64,000 bases of DNA, from the NCBI GenBank assembly GCA_902775565.1, contig CACYMP010000013.1:1-64000 (forward strand), in the 5' to 3' direction. This stretch comes from Oscillospiraceae bacterium. GTDB taxonomy: Bacteria; Bacillota; Clostridia; Saccharofermentanales; Saccharofermentanaceae. Numbering within the stretch: the stretch's first letter is position 1; each line of letters starts with the position of its first letter. Below, one piece after another: positions 8,040 through 19,088 of the stretch. The translations under genes were made by a program, and so were the position numbers. The notes beneath the pieces are model-generated. The model was not told the DNA's origin, did no database searches, and saw only the letters and a program-made list of their open reading frames with translations.

Positions 8040-10664
8040 CGACGGGCTTTTAAGACTTGCTGACATGAAGATGGATGACCTGTCTCCCATGATGCAGCAC
8101 TATGCGGAGATGAAAAAGCAGGTCGGTGACGCGTTCCTGTTCTACAGACTCGGCGATTTCTACGAGATGTTTTTCGATGACGCCATCGAAGGCGCCAGGA
8201 TACTTGAACTCGTGCTCACGAGAAGAGACTGCGGCAACGGTCTTCGCGCACCGATGTGCGGAATACCTTTTCATGCGTATCAGTCTTATGCTGACAGGCT
8301 TGTAAGCGAAGGCAAGAAGGTCGCTATCTGCGAGCAGCTTGAAGATCCGTCTCTCGCCAAAGGCCTTGTAAAGCGCGGCCTTATAAGGATACTTACTCCG
8401 GGTACTGTTACAGATGCATTAGATGACAGAAAGAACAACTATCTCATGAGTATCTGCTGCATCGGTTCGCAGTTCGGTGTGGCTTGCGCGGATATATCTA
8501 CAGGCGATTTCGAAGCGACCCAGCTCACTCTTCCGGACAACAACGAGCATTTGATAAACCTCGTAAGCAGATATCAGCCTTCCGAGATCATATGCAACAA
8601 AGCGTTTGAAGATACTGCCTGCTGCCAGGTGATAAAGACGGGAACCAATATCGTTCTTACATTAAGGAGCGACCGTGATTTCGCAAGAGACAGCGTAGAC
8701 AAGACAGAGATCCGTCCTGATAATCTCAAGCTCTTTAGCGATCCGTCACTGCTGATCTCGGCATGCGGCGCACTTATCCTTTATGCCGCAGAGACACAGA
8801 CCGAGAAGGTAAAGCATTTAAGGGATATTCACTGCTTCAAGATTTCCGATTCGATGGAACTCGATCATGCGACGAGGACCAACCTTGAACTTACACAGAC
8901 CATCAGGGGAAAGACCAAGAGGGGCTCGCTGCTCTGGGCTATCGACAGGACAAAGACGGCTATGGGCGGAAGGCTTCTGCGCAAATGGGTAGAGGAGCCG
9001 CTAATATCGGTTACCGCGATCAACAAGCGTCTTGACGCGGTTGAGGAAGCCAAGGATAAATATATCGCGAGACAGGAGATAATCGAGAGTCTTACGGGTC
9101 TTTACGATATTGAGCGTCTCGCAGGCAAAGTCTCACTCGGCACATGCAACGCCAGAGACCTTCTGTCGCTGCGCAATTCGCTTGCCAAGCTTCCGTTTGT
9201 GAAGGAACGACTTGAGAATTTCTCCAAAGGTATCTTCAAGGACATAAAAGAACTGCTCGATCCCATGGAGGATATCTGTGAGCTTCTCGAAAAGGGCATC
9301 GCCGAGGATCCGCCGGTAACCGTTAAGGAAGGCGGAATTATCAAGCGCGGCTACAATGCCGAGTGCGACGAACTCAACGATATCGCGCTGAATGCGAAAG
9401 AATACATAATGAACCTCGAAGCCGGAGAGCGTGAGCGGACCGGCATCAAGACTTTAAAGATCAGCTACAACAAGGTCTTCGGATACTATATTGATATTCC
9501 CAAGAGCCAGTCGGACAAGGTTCCCGAAGAGTATGAGCGCAAGCAGACTCTCGTCAACAACGAAAGATATATAACTCCTCAGATCAAGGAACTCGAGGAA
9601 AAGATAGTATCCGCGTCCGGCAGGAGAGTGGCGCTTGAATATGAGCTTTTCTCGCAGATAAGAGACAGAGTGTTAGGCGAATCCAAACGGCTTTTCGGAA
9701 CGGCTTCTGCGGTGGCTATGACTGACTGCATCACGGCACTTGCGGAGCTTGCCGAGAGTGAGAACTATGTAAGACCGGTAGTCGATATGTCTGAGGATAT
9801 CGAGATCAAATCGGGAAGGCATCCCGTTGTTGAGAAGATGATGTCTTCAGACGGGGAATCCTTTGTACCCAACGATATCCAACTCGATAACGAGAAGAGG
9901 CTCATGGTGCTGACGGGCCCTAACATGGCCGGTAAATCCACATACATGAGACAGGCTGCGCTTATCGTCCTGATGGCGCAGACAGGCTCGTTCGTCCCGG
10001 CCGAAGCCGCAAGGATAGGACTTGTCGATCACATATTCACGAGGAGATGTCCTACATAATGAAGAATGCCACAAGGCGCAGTCTGCTGCTCCTTGATGAG
10101 GTCGGCCGCGGCACCAGCACTTATGACGGTCTGTCTATTGCATGGGCTGCCATCGAATATATAGTCGATCCGGGAGTGCTCTACGCGAGAACAATTTTCG
10201 CGACACATTATCATGAACTTAATCAGATGGAACGCCTTAACAGAGGTGTATTCAACTGCCACGTTGAAGTAAGCGAGAACGACGGAAGCGTAAGGTTCCT
10301 GCATAAGATCTCAGCAGGCGGAACATCAGACAGCTACGGTATAGAAGTAGCTCGTCTCGCAGGACTTCCCGAGGATATACTCAAGAGATCCAAATCGATC
10401 CTTTCCGAGCTTGAGCGTATCGGTAAGTTCAAGGTCATGGGCAACACCGAGGGTGCTCCCGGAGGCGGAACGCAGCTGTCTTCAGCGGTTATTCCGGGAC
10501 AGGAATCTTTCTTCAATCCCGAGAATGTCCTTTACCAGAAGGAAGACAAGATCAGGGCGATGATCAAAGATCTTGATGTATCAAGACTTACTCCGATCGA
10601 GGCTATGAATATCCTTTATGAACTCCATACGATGGTGAAGGGAGAAGCCGATGGGCAGAATTAA
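8029..10664 (+). pseudogene. mutS: mutS, DNA mismatch-recognition ATPase, broken by an internal out-of-frame deletion
   Basis: The gene is in two frames: 8029-10059 (676 residues) and 10047-10664. The first part has the mismatch-binding GDFYEMFFDDA motif, connector, lever, clamp and Walker A (GPNMAGKSTYMRQ), then reaches IFTR and ends three residues after a stray arginine. The second part resumes at the point MutS normally reads after VE, with MSYIMKNAT, Walker B (LLLLDEVGRGTSTYDG) and a normal C-terminus. The block of about 16 residues that family members have between IFTR and VEM (the GASDDL-SGQSTFM segment, a nucleotide-contacting motif) is absent. The reading frame moves by two, so the deletion removed 3n+1 bases, about 49 if the intact gene was typical. 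As written, no functional MutS can be made. Both sides remain well conserved, so the event is recent or is an assembly fault at the junction near 10042-10047. Confidence 0.9.
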
Positions 10665-12564
10665 CGTCCTTGACAGCCGTACCGCGAATGCCATTAAGGC
10701 CGGAGAAGTTATAGAACGACCGGTCTCTGTCATTAAAGAGCTTTTAGATAATGCGGTTGATTCCGGCGCAGACAGGATCAGGATCGAATTTGCCGGCGGC
10801 GGTATCTCGCTCATAAGAGTTACCGACAACGGATGCGGAATGGACAGGGAAGACGCCGAGAAAGCGTTCCTCATCCATGCGACATCCAAACTCAAGACCA
10901 TTGAGGATATTTACGATCTTTCAACTATGGGCTTCAGAGGCGAGGCGCTTGCGTCTATAGCTTCGTGCGCTGACGTGACTCTTACCACATCACAAGGTGA
11001 CGGCAAAGGTACAAGGGTAACATATGAGGACGGAAGTCTTGTTGATGTCGTTGATGCCAGCTGTCCGCAGGGAACGACTGTCGAAGTCAGAAATCTTTTC
11101 AAGAATTTTCCGGCAAGATATAAGTTCCTTAAGAAAGACTCGACGGAAGGCATGTATATCACCGGCCTTGTCGAGAAACTCAGCATAATCAATCCGCAAG
11201 TTTCCATAAAGCTTATCAAGGACGGAGCGGTACAGTTTACCACTCCGGGAACCGGCCTTGTCCAGGATGCGGTCTATGCGGTTTACGGCAAAGAGACCGC
11301 TTCCAATCTTGTTCCCGTAAGCTATCAGATGGATGACATGAGGATCGAAGGATTTACCGGCATTCCCCGTTTTGTCAGAGGCAACAGGGGACTTCAGTGC
11401 GTATATGTCAACGACCGACTTATAAGGAGTAAGACCATCTCGGCTGCTATCGACGAAGCATACAAGAATGCGGTCATGAAGAACAAGTTTCCGATCTGTT
11501 TTCTCATGATCTACTGTGCTCCGGGAACTGTTGATGTCAACGTGCATCCGCAGAAAGCAGAGGTCAAATTCGCTTCTGATAACGATGTGTTCAGACTTGT
11601 ACTGCACGGGATCAGAAATGCGATCACTTCATCGGGAACGGCAGGCGGAACATTCAAAGGCATTGCCGAAGCCGATAGTGAAGTAAAGGAAACACCTGCT
11701 GAGGACAGACAGCTTCGATACGATATCAGTGCAGGAGGAAAGCTTTCCGGCGGACATAAGCTGGAAAGGGAGCCGGTGACTGTTCCTGTCGCGGGCGATG
11801 CCGCATCCGCGAATGAACTCCTTAAGATACTGTCAGGATTTAAGCCTGATGCATCTGTCGTAAGAGGTGAGAAAGAGCCCGTAAGCATTACTGAAGAAGT
11901 GATCGAAAAGCCTGCCGAAGAACCTGTTGAGGCAGTTCCTGTCACCAAGGCTGAGACCCTGACCGAGAAGACGGAGATCGAGAAGCTGGCAGGCGCAATG
12001 TTTACCGGTATCCTGTTCAATACGTACATAATCATGCAGACGACCGATACATGTTATATTGTCGACCAGCATGCTGCCCATGAGAGAGTCCTTTATGAGG
12101 AGTTCATGGAGAAAAAGGCACCTGGCAAAGAGGTTGCCGCAAGCGAACATATGCTGGTCCCCGCCGTTATGAAGGTGTCTGCTTCAGATTATTCCTTCAT
12201 TGAGGGTGCAATAGATAAGTTTACCGAGAACGGATTTGAGATCGAGCTCTTAGGCGACAGGGAGATCGCTCTGCGTGCTGTTCCCATGGGAAGTGCTGAC
12301 AAAGCTACGGAGATGTTCTCCGGCATCCTTACGGATCTTAAGCGTGAACTTCCCGCGAAAACGGATATCTGGTATCACCTTATACAGACTACAGCCTGCA
12401 AGGCTGCAATCAAAGCAGGAGACGTTATTACAAAAGAACAGGCATTGTCTCTCATAAACAAGATGACTAAGCTCGACGATCCTTACCACTGTGCTCATGG
12501 AAGACCCACTTTCTTCTCTGTTGCCCGCAAGGATTTCGAGAAGAATTTTAAGAGGATCGTCTGA
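10651..12564 (+). CDS. mutL: DNA mismatch repair protein MutL
   Basis: 637 residues. MutL couples mismatch recognition to strand nicking. The N-terminal GHKL ATPase has ELLDNAVDSGA, the DNGCGM lid motif and GFRGEALASIA. A long acidic, low-complexity linker (about residues 335-445) leads to a C-terminal endonuclease domain with the metal-binding motif DQHAAHERVLYEE (from about residue 472), as in MutL proteins of bacteria lacking MutH. The C-terminal GRPTFF motif is present. The start overlaps the end of mutS by 14 bases. MutL is intact although mutS is broken upstream, so expression by translational coupling may be altered. Confidence 0.95.
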   Translation: MGRINVLDSRTANAIKAGEVIERPVSVIKELLDNAVDSGADRIRIEFAGGGISLIRVTDNGCGMDREDAEKAFLIHATSKLKTIEDIYDLSTMGFRGEALASIASCADVTLTTSQGDGKGTRVTYEDGSLVDVVDASCPQGTTVEVRNLFKNFPARYKFLKKDSTEGMYITGLVEKLSIINPQVSIKLIKDGAVQFTTPGTGLVQDAVYAVYGKETASNLVPVSYQMDDMRIEGFTGIPRFVRGNRGLQCVYVNDRLIRSKTISAAIDEAYKNAVMKNKFPICFLMIYCAPGTVDVNVHPQKAEVKFASDNDVFRLVLHGIRNAITSSGTAGGTFKGIAEADSEVKETPAEDRQLRYDISAGGKLSGGHKLEREPVTVPVAGDAASANELLKILSGFKPDASVVRGEKEPVSITEEVIEKPAEEPVEAVPVTKAETLTEKTEIEKLAGAMFTGILFNTYIIMQTTDTCYIVDQHAAHERVLYEEFMEKKAPGKEVAASEHMLVPAVMKVSASDYSFIEGAIDKFTENGFEIELLGDREIALRAVPMGSADKATEMFSGILTDLKRELPAKTDIWYHLIQTTACKAAIKAGDVITKEQALSLINKMTKLDDPYHCAHGRPTFFSVARKDFEKNFKRIV

Positions 12565-12571
12565 TACTTTT

Positions 12572-13531
12572 ATGATCGATCCGGGTCCGTATCTAGAAAA
12601 ATATTCCTTTATCCCGATAGTCACGGGACCTACCGCAAGCGGCAAGAGTGCCATTGCGCTTGAGTTGTGCCGCATGACCGGCGGTGAACTGATATCTGCC
12701 GATTCGATGCAGATATACAGAGGACTTGATATCGGTACTGCAAAGGATTCGCCTGAAGAACTTGCCGAGATCCGCCATCACATGACGGATATTATCGATC
12801 CCGGTGAGAGCTTTTCCGTATACGATTATGCGAAGATGGCCGGAGAGTGTATTACTGATATCTTAAGCAGAGGCAAGCTGCCGGTAGTATGCGGCGGAAC
12901 AGGCCAGTATATCTCCGCACTTTTGTACGGTATCAATTACGGTGTGGAAGATGACGCCGCGGTGCGTGATGCTGAAGACTATTTCTACTCGGTCCTCGAG
13001 AAAGAGGGAAGGGATTCGCTTTATGCGATCCTTACGGATACGGATCCCGAAGCTGCAGAACTGATTCATCCGAATAATGTCAGACGTGTCGTGCGCGCTC
13101 TCGCTGTCGGAAAAGCCACAGGCGTCAGATTCTCCGAAAAGAACAGGAAGTCAAAGCTCGAAGGTCCTTCTTTCAATTTCAAGGCGTTCATGCCCGATAT
13201 GGACAGAGCGGTAATATATGACAAGATCAACCGCAGAGTCGATATCATGATGCAGCAGGGATTGGAACAAGAGGCAAGATCTCTTTATGAGAATGGCAAA
13301 GCGAAGGGAACCACCTGTTTCCAGGCCATAGGATACAAGGAATTCGAGAAGTATTTTTCCGGTGAAGAAGATCTTGAACAGACTGCCTATAAGATAAAAC
13401 TGGGTTCACGCCATTACGCAAAGCGCCAGCTTACATGGTTCAGGCAGATGGGTGAAGACATAAGGCCTGTACCTTCAGATGACATAAAAAAAGCTGCCGG
13501 GTATATCCTCAGCAGCAGCAAGATGTCGTGA
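12572..13531 (+). CDS. miaA: tRNA dimethylallyltransferase
   Basis: 319 residues. The enzyme transfers the dimethylallyl group to A37 of tRNA, the step before MiaB. The P-loop GPTASGKS spans residues 19-26. The SADSMQIYRGLDIGTAK block, the GGTGQYI motif and the C-terminal KLGSRHYAKRQLTWFR motif are all present. ATG 12572 is eight bases after mutL; the only ribosome-site candidate (GAGG near 12553) is rather distant, so translation may depend on coupling with mutL. The longer frame from 12491 overlaps mutL and is not supported. In many Clostridia hfq follows miaA, but here no hfq lies between miaA and lexA. Confidence 0.94.
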   Translation: MIDPGPYLEKYSFIPIVTGPTASGKSAIALELCRMTGGELISADSMQIYRGLDIGTAKDSPEELAEIRHHMTDIIDPGESFSVYDYAKMAGECITDILSRGKLPVVCGGTGQYISALLYGINYGVEDDAAVRDAEDYFYSVLEKEGRDSLYAILTDTDPEAAELIHPNNVRRVVRALAVGKATGVRFSEKNRKSKLEGPSFNFKAFMPDMDRAVIYDKINRRVDIMMQQGLEQEARSLYENGKAKGTTCFQAIGYKEFEKYFSGEEDLEQTAYKIKLGSRHYAKRQLTWFRQMGEDIRPVPSDDIKKAAGYILSSSKMS

Positions 13532-13596
13532 TTATTTTGTAATTTTTCGGCTTTTTGTCAAATAGTCCCATTATTCGACACATTAGGCTGATATCC

Positions 13597-13628
13597 TTGA
13601 ATTATCAAAAGCAAGCCTACTATAGTAG
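13597..13628 (+). promoter_or_regulatory. Promoter-like sequence with a palindromic -10, facing the 3' end of lexA
   Basis: TTGAAT (13597-13602) and TATAGT (13621-13626) are 18 bases apart. The -10 sits inside a perfect 12-base palindrome, CTACTATAGTAG (13617-13628). Downstream is a purine-rich AAAGGGGGGTGA (about 13660-13671), but no convincing reading frame follows it, and transcription would run antisense into lexA. Confidence 0.35.
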
Positions 13629-13675
13629 TTGTGTCACCGGTATTCATGCTAATCCAAAGTGAAAGGGGGGTGAGA

Positions 13676-14317
13676 TCAATTAATACTATATCTATGCAGG
13701 CCTACTACTTTGCCGAGGATCTTACAACCTTCTTTGTTGAAGGGAATGGGTGAGTAGTTATCATTCTCAGGGAACAGGTAGGGGCTTCCGTTCTTTTTAC
13801 CGAATCTTTTGACTGTTGCTTCATCATCGATCAGTGCAGCGATGATGTCGCCTTCATCACAAAAATTCTGCTTACGGACCAGGATATAATCACCGTCCAG
13901 GATATGCGCATTGATCATGCTGTTGCCTTTGACCTTCAGCATAAAGCATTCGGCATCTCCGATAACAGATTTGTTGACAAAGAATTTATCCCCGTAATCT
14001 TCGGTAGCCAGGATAGGAACTCCTGCTGTTATCTTACCGACGCAATAGACAGGTCTGCAGTCATTTAAAGAAGTGACTTTGGGGGCTGGTTCATCTTCCA
14101 TTTGCTTAATGATGATTGCTCTTCTCAGACCGGGTCTGTATTCGATCCTACCTTCGTTGTCCAGTTCTTTGAGATAAGTGTGGACGGAAGAAGTGGATTT
14201 GAGACCGACTCCCGCACAAATATCGCGGACAGAAGGAGAGATCTGGTTGTTCTTGATATAGTCGCAGATGTAATCGTAAACTCGCTCAATGGATTTGTTG
14301 TCGCTGAAACGGGACAT
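13676..14317 (-). CDS. lexA: SOS repressor LexA
   Basis: 213 residues, normal length. LexA represses DNA-damage genes and cuts itself when RecA filaments form. The N-terminal winged helix-turn-helix covers about residues 1-70. The C-terminal S24 domain has the cleavage site A98-G99 (ITAGVPI), nucleophile S133 (KGNSMIN) and general base K170 (ATVKRF), so it should be fully autoproteolytic. GGAGG precedes the ATG. The promoter (TTGACA, 16 bases, TAAAAT) overlaps a palindromic LexA-type box at 14375-14388, which implies autoregulation. The divergent sigma-like gene shares this control region. Confidence 0.96.
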   Translation of the reverse strand: MSRFSDNKSIERVYDYICDYIKNNQISPSVRDICAGVGLKSTSSVHTYLKELDNEGRIEYRPGLRRAIIIKQMEDEPAPKVTSLNDCRPVYCVGKITAGVPILATEDYGDKFFVNKSVIGDAECFMLKVKGNSMINAHILDGDYILVRKQNFCDEGDIIAALIDDEATVKRFGKKNGSPYLFPENDNYSPIPFNKEGCKILGKVVGLHRYSIN

Positions 14318-14349
14318 TTTGCGCCTCCAAACATATTTTCTTTAATGAC

Positions 14350-14377
14350 ATTTTACCATTATTGGCCGAGCTGTCAA
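14350..14377 (-). promoter_or_regulatory. lexA promoter
   Basis: On the minus strand TTGACA (14372-14377) and TAAAAT (14350-14355) are separated by 16 bases. The -35 box overlaps the inner end of the palindrome at 14375-14388. Confidence 0.8.
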
Positions 14378-14388
14378 ACAATTGTTTG
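14375..14388. promoter_or_regulatory. LexA-type operator
   Basis: CAAACAATTGTTTG is a perfect 14-base palindrome. It keeps the AACA-N2-TGTT core of the Bacillus-type SOS box (CGAACATATGTTCG) with A/T in place of the second and thirteenth bases. It covers the lexA -35 and lies 23 bases before the ATG of the divergent gene, so it could repress both. Confidence 0.7.
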
Positions 14389-14410
14389 CATTATAACGGA
14401 GGTTTTTGAG

Positions 14411-14962
14411 ATGAAATGGTTATTAGAAAACAGTAATTCTGTTCTTTCCAAAGAGAAGCTTAAATCATATCTGTTGCGGAAGCTTAATTCTTTGTACAAA
14501 GACGTCAATTCGGCACCTGAGGACACAACCTCTTATCTCAGTTTTATCAAGAGGACTGAGGAAGAAAAACGGAAGATTATTATGGATCTTTATGCAGGAT
14601 ATTATGCGCCGGCTAAGGTTACTGATTATTCCGGCCTTCCCAAGCGAAGATGTGATATGACCGGAGAGATGCTCGATTTTGTGGAAAACTTTGATAAGTA
14701 TATTGCTTCTCTTGAAGATGAATACAATTACTATATCAGGCAGAAGAGGGAGGCGGTCGCACTCCTGGCAATGATACTGTCTTTGAGACAGCCATATTCA
14801 AGGATCTTATATCTGAGATATTATAAAAAGATGCCGCCTGAGAAGATGTGCATCGAGTTGCATATTGCCAGATCCACGCTTTTCAGAAAGAGAAATGATG
14901 CGCTGGAAGTGCTTGCAGAGATGTTTGCTGAGAACAATAATCTGGTTCTTCAACCTGATTGA
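14411..14962 (+). CDS. Sigma-like/phage-regulator-like protein with C-terminal helix-turn-helix, divergent from lexA
   Basis: 183 residues, mostly helical, without signal peptide or membrane segment. The C-terminal third (RQPYSRILYLRYYKKMPPE, then CIELHIARSTLFRKRNDAL) has the look of a sigma region 4 or ArpU/RinA-type helix-turn-helix, where a conserved L-x-x-RYY is followed by recognition-helix spacing. The first 120 residues resemble no family I can name. ATG 14411 has GGAGG eight bases upstream; the longer frame from 14102 runs antisense through lexA. No good separate promoter is seen, and the LexA-type box lies within the 50 bases upstream. It may be an SOS-controlled regulator, but this is inference. 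Confidence 0.6.
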   Translation: MKWLLENSNSVLSKEKLKSYLLRKLNSLYKDVNSAPEDTTSYLSFIKRTEEEKRKIIMDLYAGYYAPAKVTDYSGLPKRRCDMTGEMLDFVENFDKYIASLEDEYNYYIRQKREAVALLAMILSLRQPYSRILYLRYYKKMPPEKMCIELHIARSTLFRKRNDALEVLAEMFAENNNLVLQPD

Positions 14963-15031
14963 TGACGATTCTTCTTTGATTTTCCCAATAATGATATAAT
15001 AGGCAAATCATGAAGAAAGGCGGTCCGTTTC

Positions 15032-15507
15032 TTGAGTGCGATCGGCGACAGAAAGATATCTGATGTTGCATCCGATTTTTTCGGCGCTTCCTGGCGTGCT
15101 ACGGTAAGAGTGGTTAAGAGTATTCCGTCAAGGATATTCGGCCGTATAAGGAAGACCTGGCGCGAGTTCCGCGACAGACCGCCGCGCAAGGATATAAGCC
15201 GTGTTTATTTAGTAGTCGGTTATACCACCAAGAAATACGTTGACGAGAGATATAACGCGGAGCGCAGGATGATGATCTTGAGAAGAGGACTTCTCGCACT
15301 CATATTCTTTTTGCTGCTGTTTATAGTAATGGACCGCACGTTATCCGTTCTGAATTTCGGCGAGCTCAAGCAGATGTTCGGATTCAGTTCCTGGACTGAG
15401 CTGATGAAGAATGACCCGTTCTCCGAACGAAAGGAAACGGAACAGACCACCCAGGCCATAGCGGCAACAACGGTCACAAAAGCGACAGAGAAACAATCAC
15501 AAACATG

Positions 15508-15508
<1 letters not shown>
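15032..15508 (+). CDS. Hypothetical single-pass membrane protein
   Basis: 158 residues from a TTG start with AAAGGCGG upstream. The N-terminal 85 residues are strongly basic (SRIFGRIRKTWREFRDRPPRK) and predicted cytoplasmic. One hydrophobic helix (GLLALIFFLLLFIVMD, about residues 90-107) is followed by a short acidic and threonine-rich outer tail. I do not recognise the family. It follows the sigma-like gene by 70 bases and is closed by a strong terminator. Confidence 0.6.
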
Positions 15509-17059
<1,551 letters not shown>

Positions 17060-17085
17060 TAACCTTATAAGATACTGAATTTCAT

Positions 17086-17118
17086 CCGCCTGTTCCGTTT
17101 CGGGGCAGGCGGTTTTTT
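17086..17118 (+). terminator. Intrinsic terminator of gdhA
   Basis: CCGCCTG and CAGGCGG form a 7-bp stem around a 13-base loop, followed by six T. Confidence 0.85.
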
Positions 17119-17220
17119 GTCCGGAAAAAACATGAGATTACTCAAAAAATTACAGTTGTGTTACTCAATTTAGGCAATTTGCCCATTTCTGCATAAATAA
17201 ATAGTAAATATGCGAAGAGG

Positions 17221-17229
17221 TGTTATAAT
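17221..17229 (+). promoter_or_regulatory. Extended -10 promoter of the PP2C-like gene
   Basis: TGTTATAAT lies 74 bases before the ATG with no clear -35. The leader contains a small hairpin (AAGTGCC/GGCGCTT, about 17254-17280). Confidence 0.6.
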
Positions 17230-17302
17230 ACTACCGATTTTAATCAATAAAATGAGTAAGTGCCGTCTGAAGGCGCTTGAATGATATATCGGGAGAAGAT
17301 TT

Positions 17303-19066
17303 ATGAGCAAAACAGTAGCAACCTGTATAGCTGAGACTAATCAGGAACAGAATAAACCGCAGGAGAACGTTTTCTTTCTGACGTTATCACGTAAGATCGA
17401 GGATTTTCCGAATGAATTCCTGAGAACGGCCCGTTCCACATCTCCGATCCAGATCTGCGCGATCTTTTCTACGATCGGTCCGGATAACCTTGCGGCAGAA
17501 CTTAACCTCGAACTCAATTCAGAACTCGAGAAGATAGTCGCACAGACAGCTAATCAGCCCGTTCTTGATTTTGAGTCTTTTTCAAACCTCGTTGTAAATA
17601 CGCTTAACGTAAGAGTATGCAATTTCGGCATCAATAAAGGCAAGCAGTTCAAGACTTCAATGACCATGCTCGTCATTGAAGGTGATATCCTGCGCGTTAT
17701 CCATCTCGGAATCACCAAAGCCGTGATCTTCCGTGACAAGAAGATAATGGTGCTTACCGAAGATCATTCCGTAGCTCACCGCTATGTTCAGATGGGTTCG
17801 ATCACCGCTGCCGAGGAGAAGGATCATCCGGAGAGCATGAATCTTACGCAGTATCTCGGCAAACTCCCTCAGGACGGAGACCTTAAGCCTGATAAGAAGG
17901 TTCATCTCAAATTGAAGGATGACGATGAGATAATCCTTATGGGTCTCGGTATCTCAAGAGGTATGCCTGCCCAGATGCGCAATGCGATAATCGTCAAGCC
18001 TGTTCCTACAGAAGAAAAAGCTAAAGATATTATCAATGCAGCCGTAAATTACGGCGTTAAGTCCGGTCTTACCATCATTGATCTCAAGGTTGAATCTACA
18101 TTCCTGCTTCCCGGTGATGCTGTTATCAGGAGCGATCTTAGAACTGACGCTTCTCTTGCGACCACTACAGCGGCAGCTGCGGCAGTAGATAAGAATAATT
18201 TCACGCCTTTTGATGCTTCTCTTGCTGAGACTGAAGAAGATGCTGACGATACGATCAGTTTCGTTCCCGGAAAAACTTATCCCAACGAACCTGAGGAAGA
18301 GGAAGAGCCTGAAGAAGAGGAAGAGGATGATACGGAAGAAAAAGCTACGGCAGGCCGTAAAGCCGCTACTATCATCATGCCTATCATCATTTTCGTGCTC
18401 TGCCTCATACTTGGATTCGGAATCATGTTCCTCGTATTGAACCTGAGGGATTTCATGGAGGCAAATGCTCCCGAGACGATCCCCAGCGCTGCTGTAGGAA
18501 CTGTCTATTACGCAATCAACGACAACACGCCTGTATATGCACAGCCTTCGCTTAACTCAACAGTTATCGCTTCTTTGAAGAAAGGCGATCAGGTTACTCT
18601 TCAGCAGGAGGTAGATCCTACTTTCTCAAAGGTCGTTACTGCCGGCAGCCTTACAGGTTACTGCCTTACATCCCAGCTGACGCAACAGGATCCCGTAAAT
18701 TCGGTACCTACGGAATCAAGTACGGAGACGACTGATCCCGAAGCAACAAATCCCGAGGGCGCTGACGCTACCACCACGACTTCGGAAACGACTGAGCTGG
18801 CTGAAGAAGACCCCACGCCGACTCCCACACCCAAGCCGGTCAAGAAAGCAACAGCTACTCCTACACCTAAGCCTGTAGAGACTGAAGCGCCCGAGACTGC
18901 TGCTCCTACAGAAACACCTGCTCCTGAGACGGCAAAGCCCACGGAGACTCAGGCACCCGAGACGGCAAAGCCTACGGAGACCGCAAAGCCTACAGAGAAG
19001 CCTACGGAAAAGCCTGCCGAAACAACCAAGAAGGCAGAAGAACAGCCTCAGGAAAACAACGGTTAA
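17303..19066 (+). CDS. Membrane-anchored PP2C-like protein with external SH3-like domain and TP-rich tail
   Basis: 587 residues. Residues about 20-265 resemble a PP2C-type serine/threonine phosphatase (TEDHSVAHRYVQMG, then HPESMNLTQYLG and DDEIILMGLG). The classic first metal motif (DGMGG) is not obvious: the corresponding region reads FGINKGKQ, so catalysis is uncertain and a pseudophosphatase is possible. An acidic linker (EEEEEPEEEEEDD) leads to one transmembrane helix (about 354-380), then a bacterial SH3-like domain (VYYAINDNTPVYAQPSLNST, about 393-455) outside the cell, and a Thr/Pro-rich tail with PTPTPTPKP and repeated APETAKPTET units that could span or bind the wall. The layout suggests an inside-outside signalling protein. 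ATG 17303 has GGGAGAAG upstream. Confidence 0.7.
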   Translation: MSKTVATCIAETNQEQNKPQENVFFLTLSRKIEDFPNEFLRTARSTSPIQICAIFSTIGPDNLAAELNLELNSELEKIVAQTANQPVLDFESFSNLVVNTLNVRVCNFGINKGKQFKTSMTMLVIEGDILRVIHLGITKAVIFRDKKIMVLTEDHSVAHRYVQMGSITAAEEKDHPESMNLTQYLGKLPQDGDLKPDKKVHLKLKDDDEIILMGLGISRGMPAQMRNAIIVKPVPTEEKAKDIINAAVNYGVKSGLTIIDLKVESTFLLPGDAVIRSDLRTDASLATTTAAAAAVDKNNFTPFDASLAETEEDADDTISFVPGKTYPNEPEEEEEPEEEEEDDTEEKATAGRKAATIIMPIIIFVLCLILGFGIMFLVLNLRDFMEANAPETIPSAAVGTVYYAINDNTPVYAQPSLNSTVIASLKKGDQVTLQQEVDPTFSKVVTAGSLTGYCLTSQLTQQDPVNSVPTESSTETTDPEATNPEGADATTTTSETTELAEEDPTPTPTPKPVKKATATPTPKPVETEAPETAAPTETPAPETAKPTETQAPETAKPTETAKPTEKPTEKPAETTKKAEEQPQENNG

Positions 19067-19088
19067 AAGATAAACGGATATGGAAATT

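Noticed and set aside
8029-10664. Programmed frameshifting as an explanation for the two mutS frames
   Set aside because: There is no slippery sequence at the junction, and the missing conserved block cannot be restored by a frame change; a deletion explains both facts.
14102-14410. Upstream extension of the sigma-like protein
   Set aside because: It runs antisense through lexA and its promoter; GGAGG directly before 14411 marks the start.
18820-19050. PTPTPTPKP and APETAKPTET repeats as a DNA repeat array
   Set aside because: They are coding low-complexity repeats in the tail of the PP2C-like protein, with no regular DNA period.
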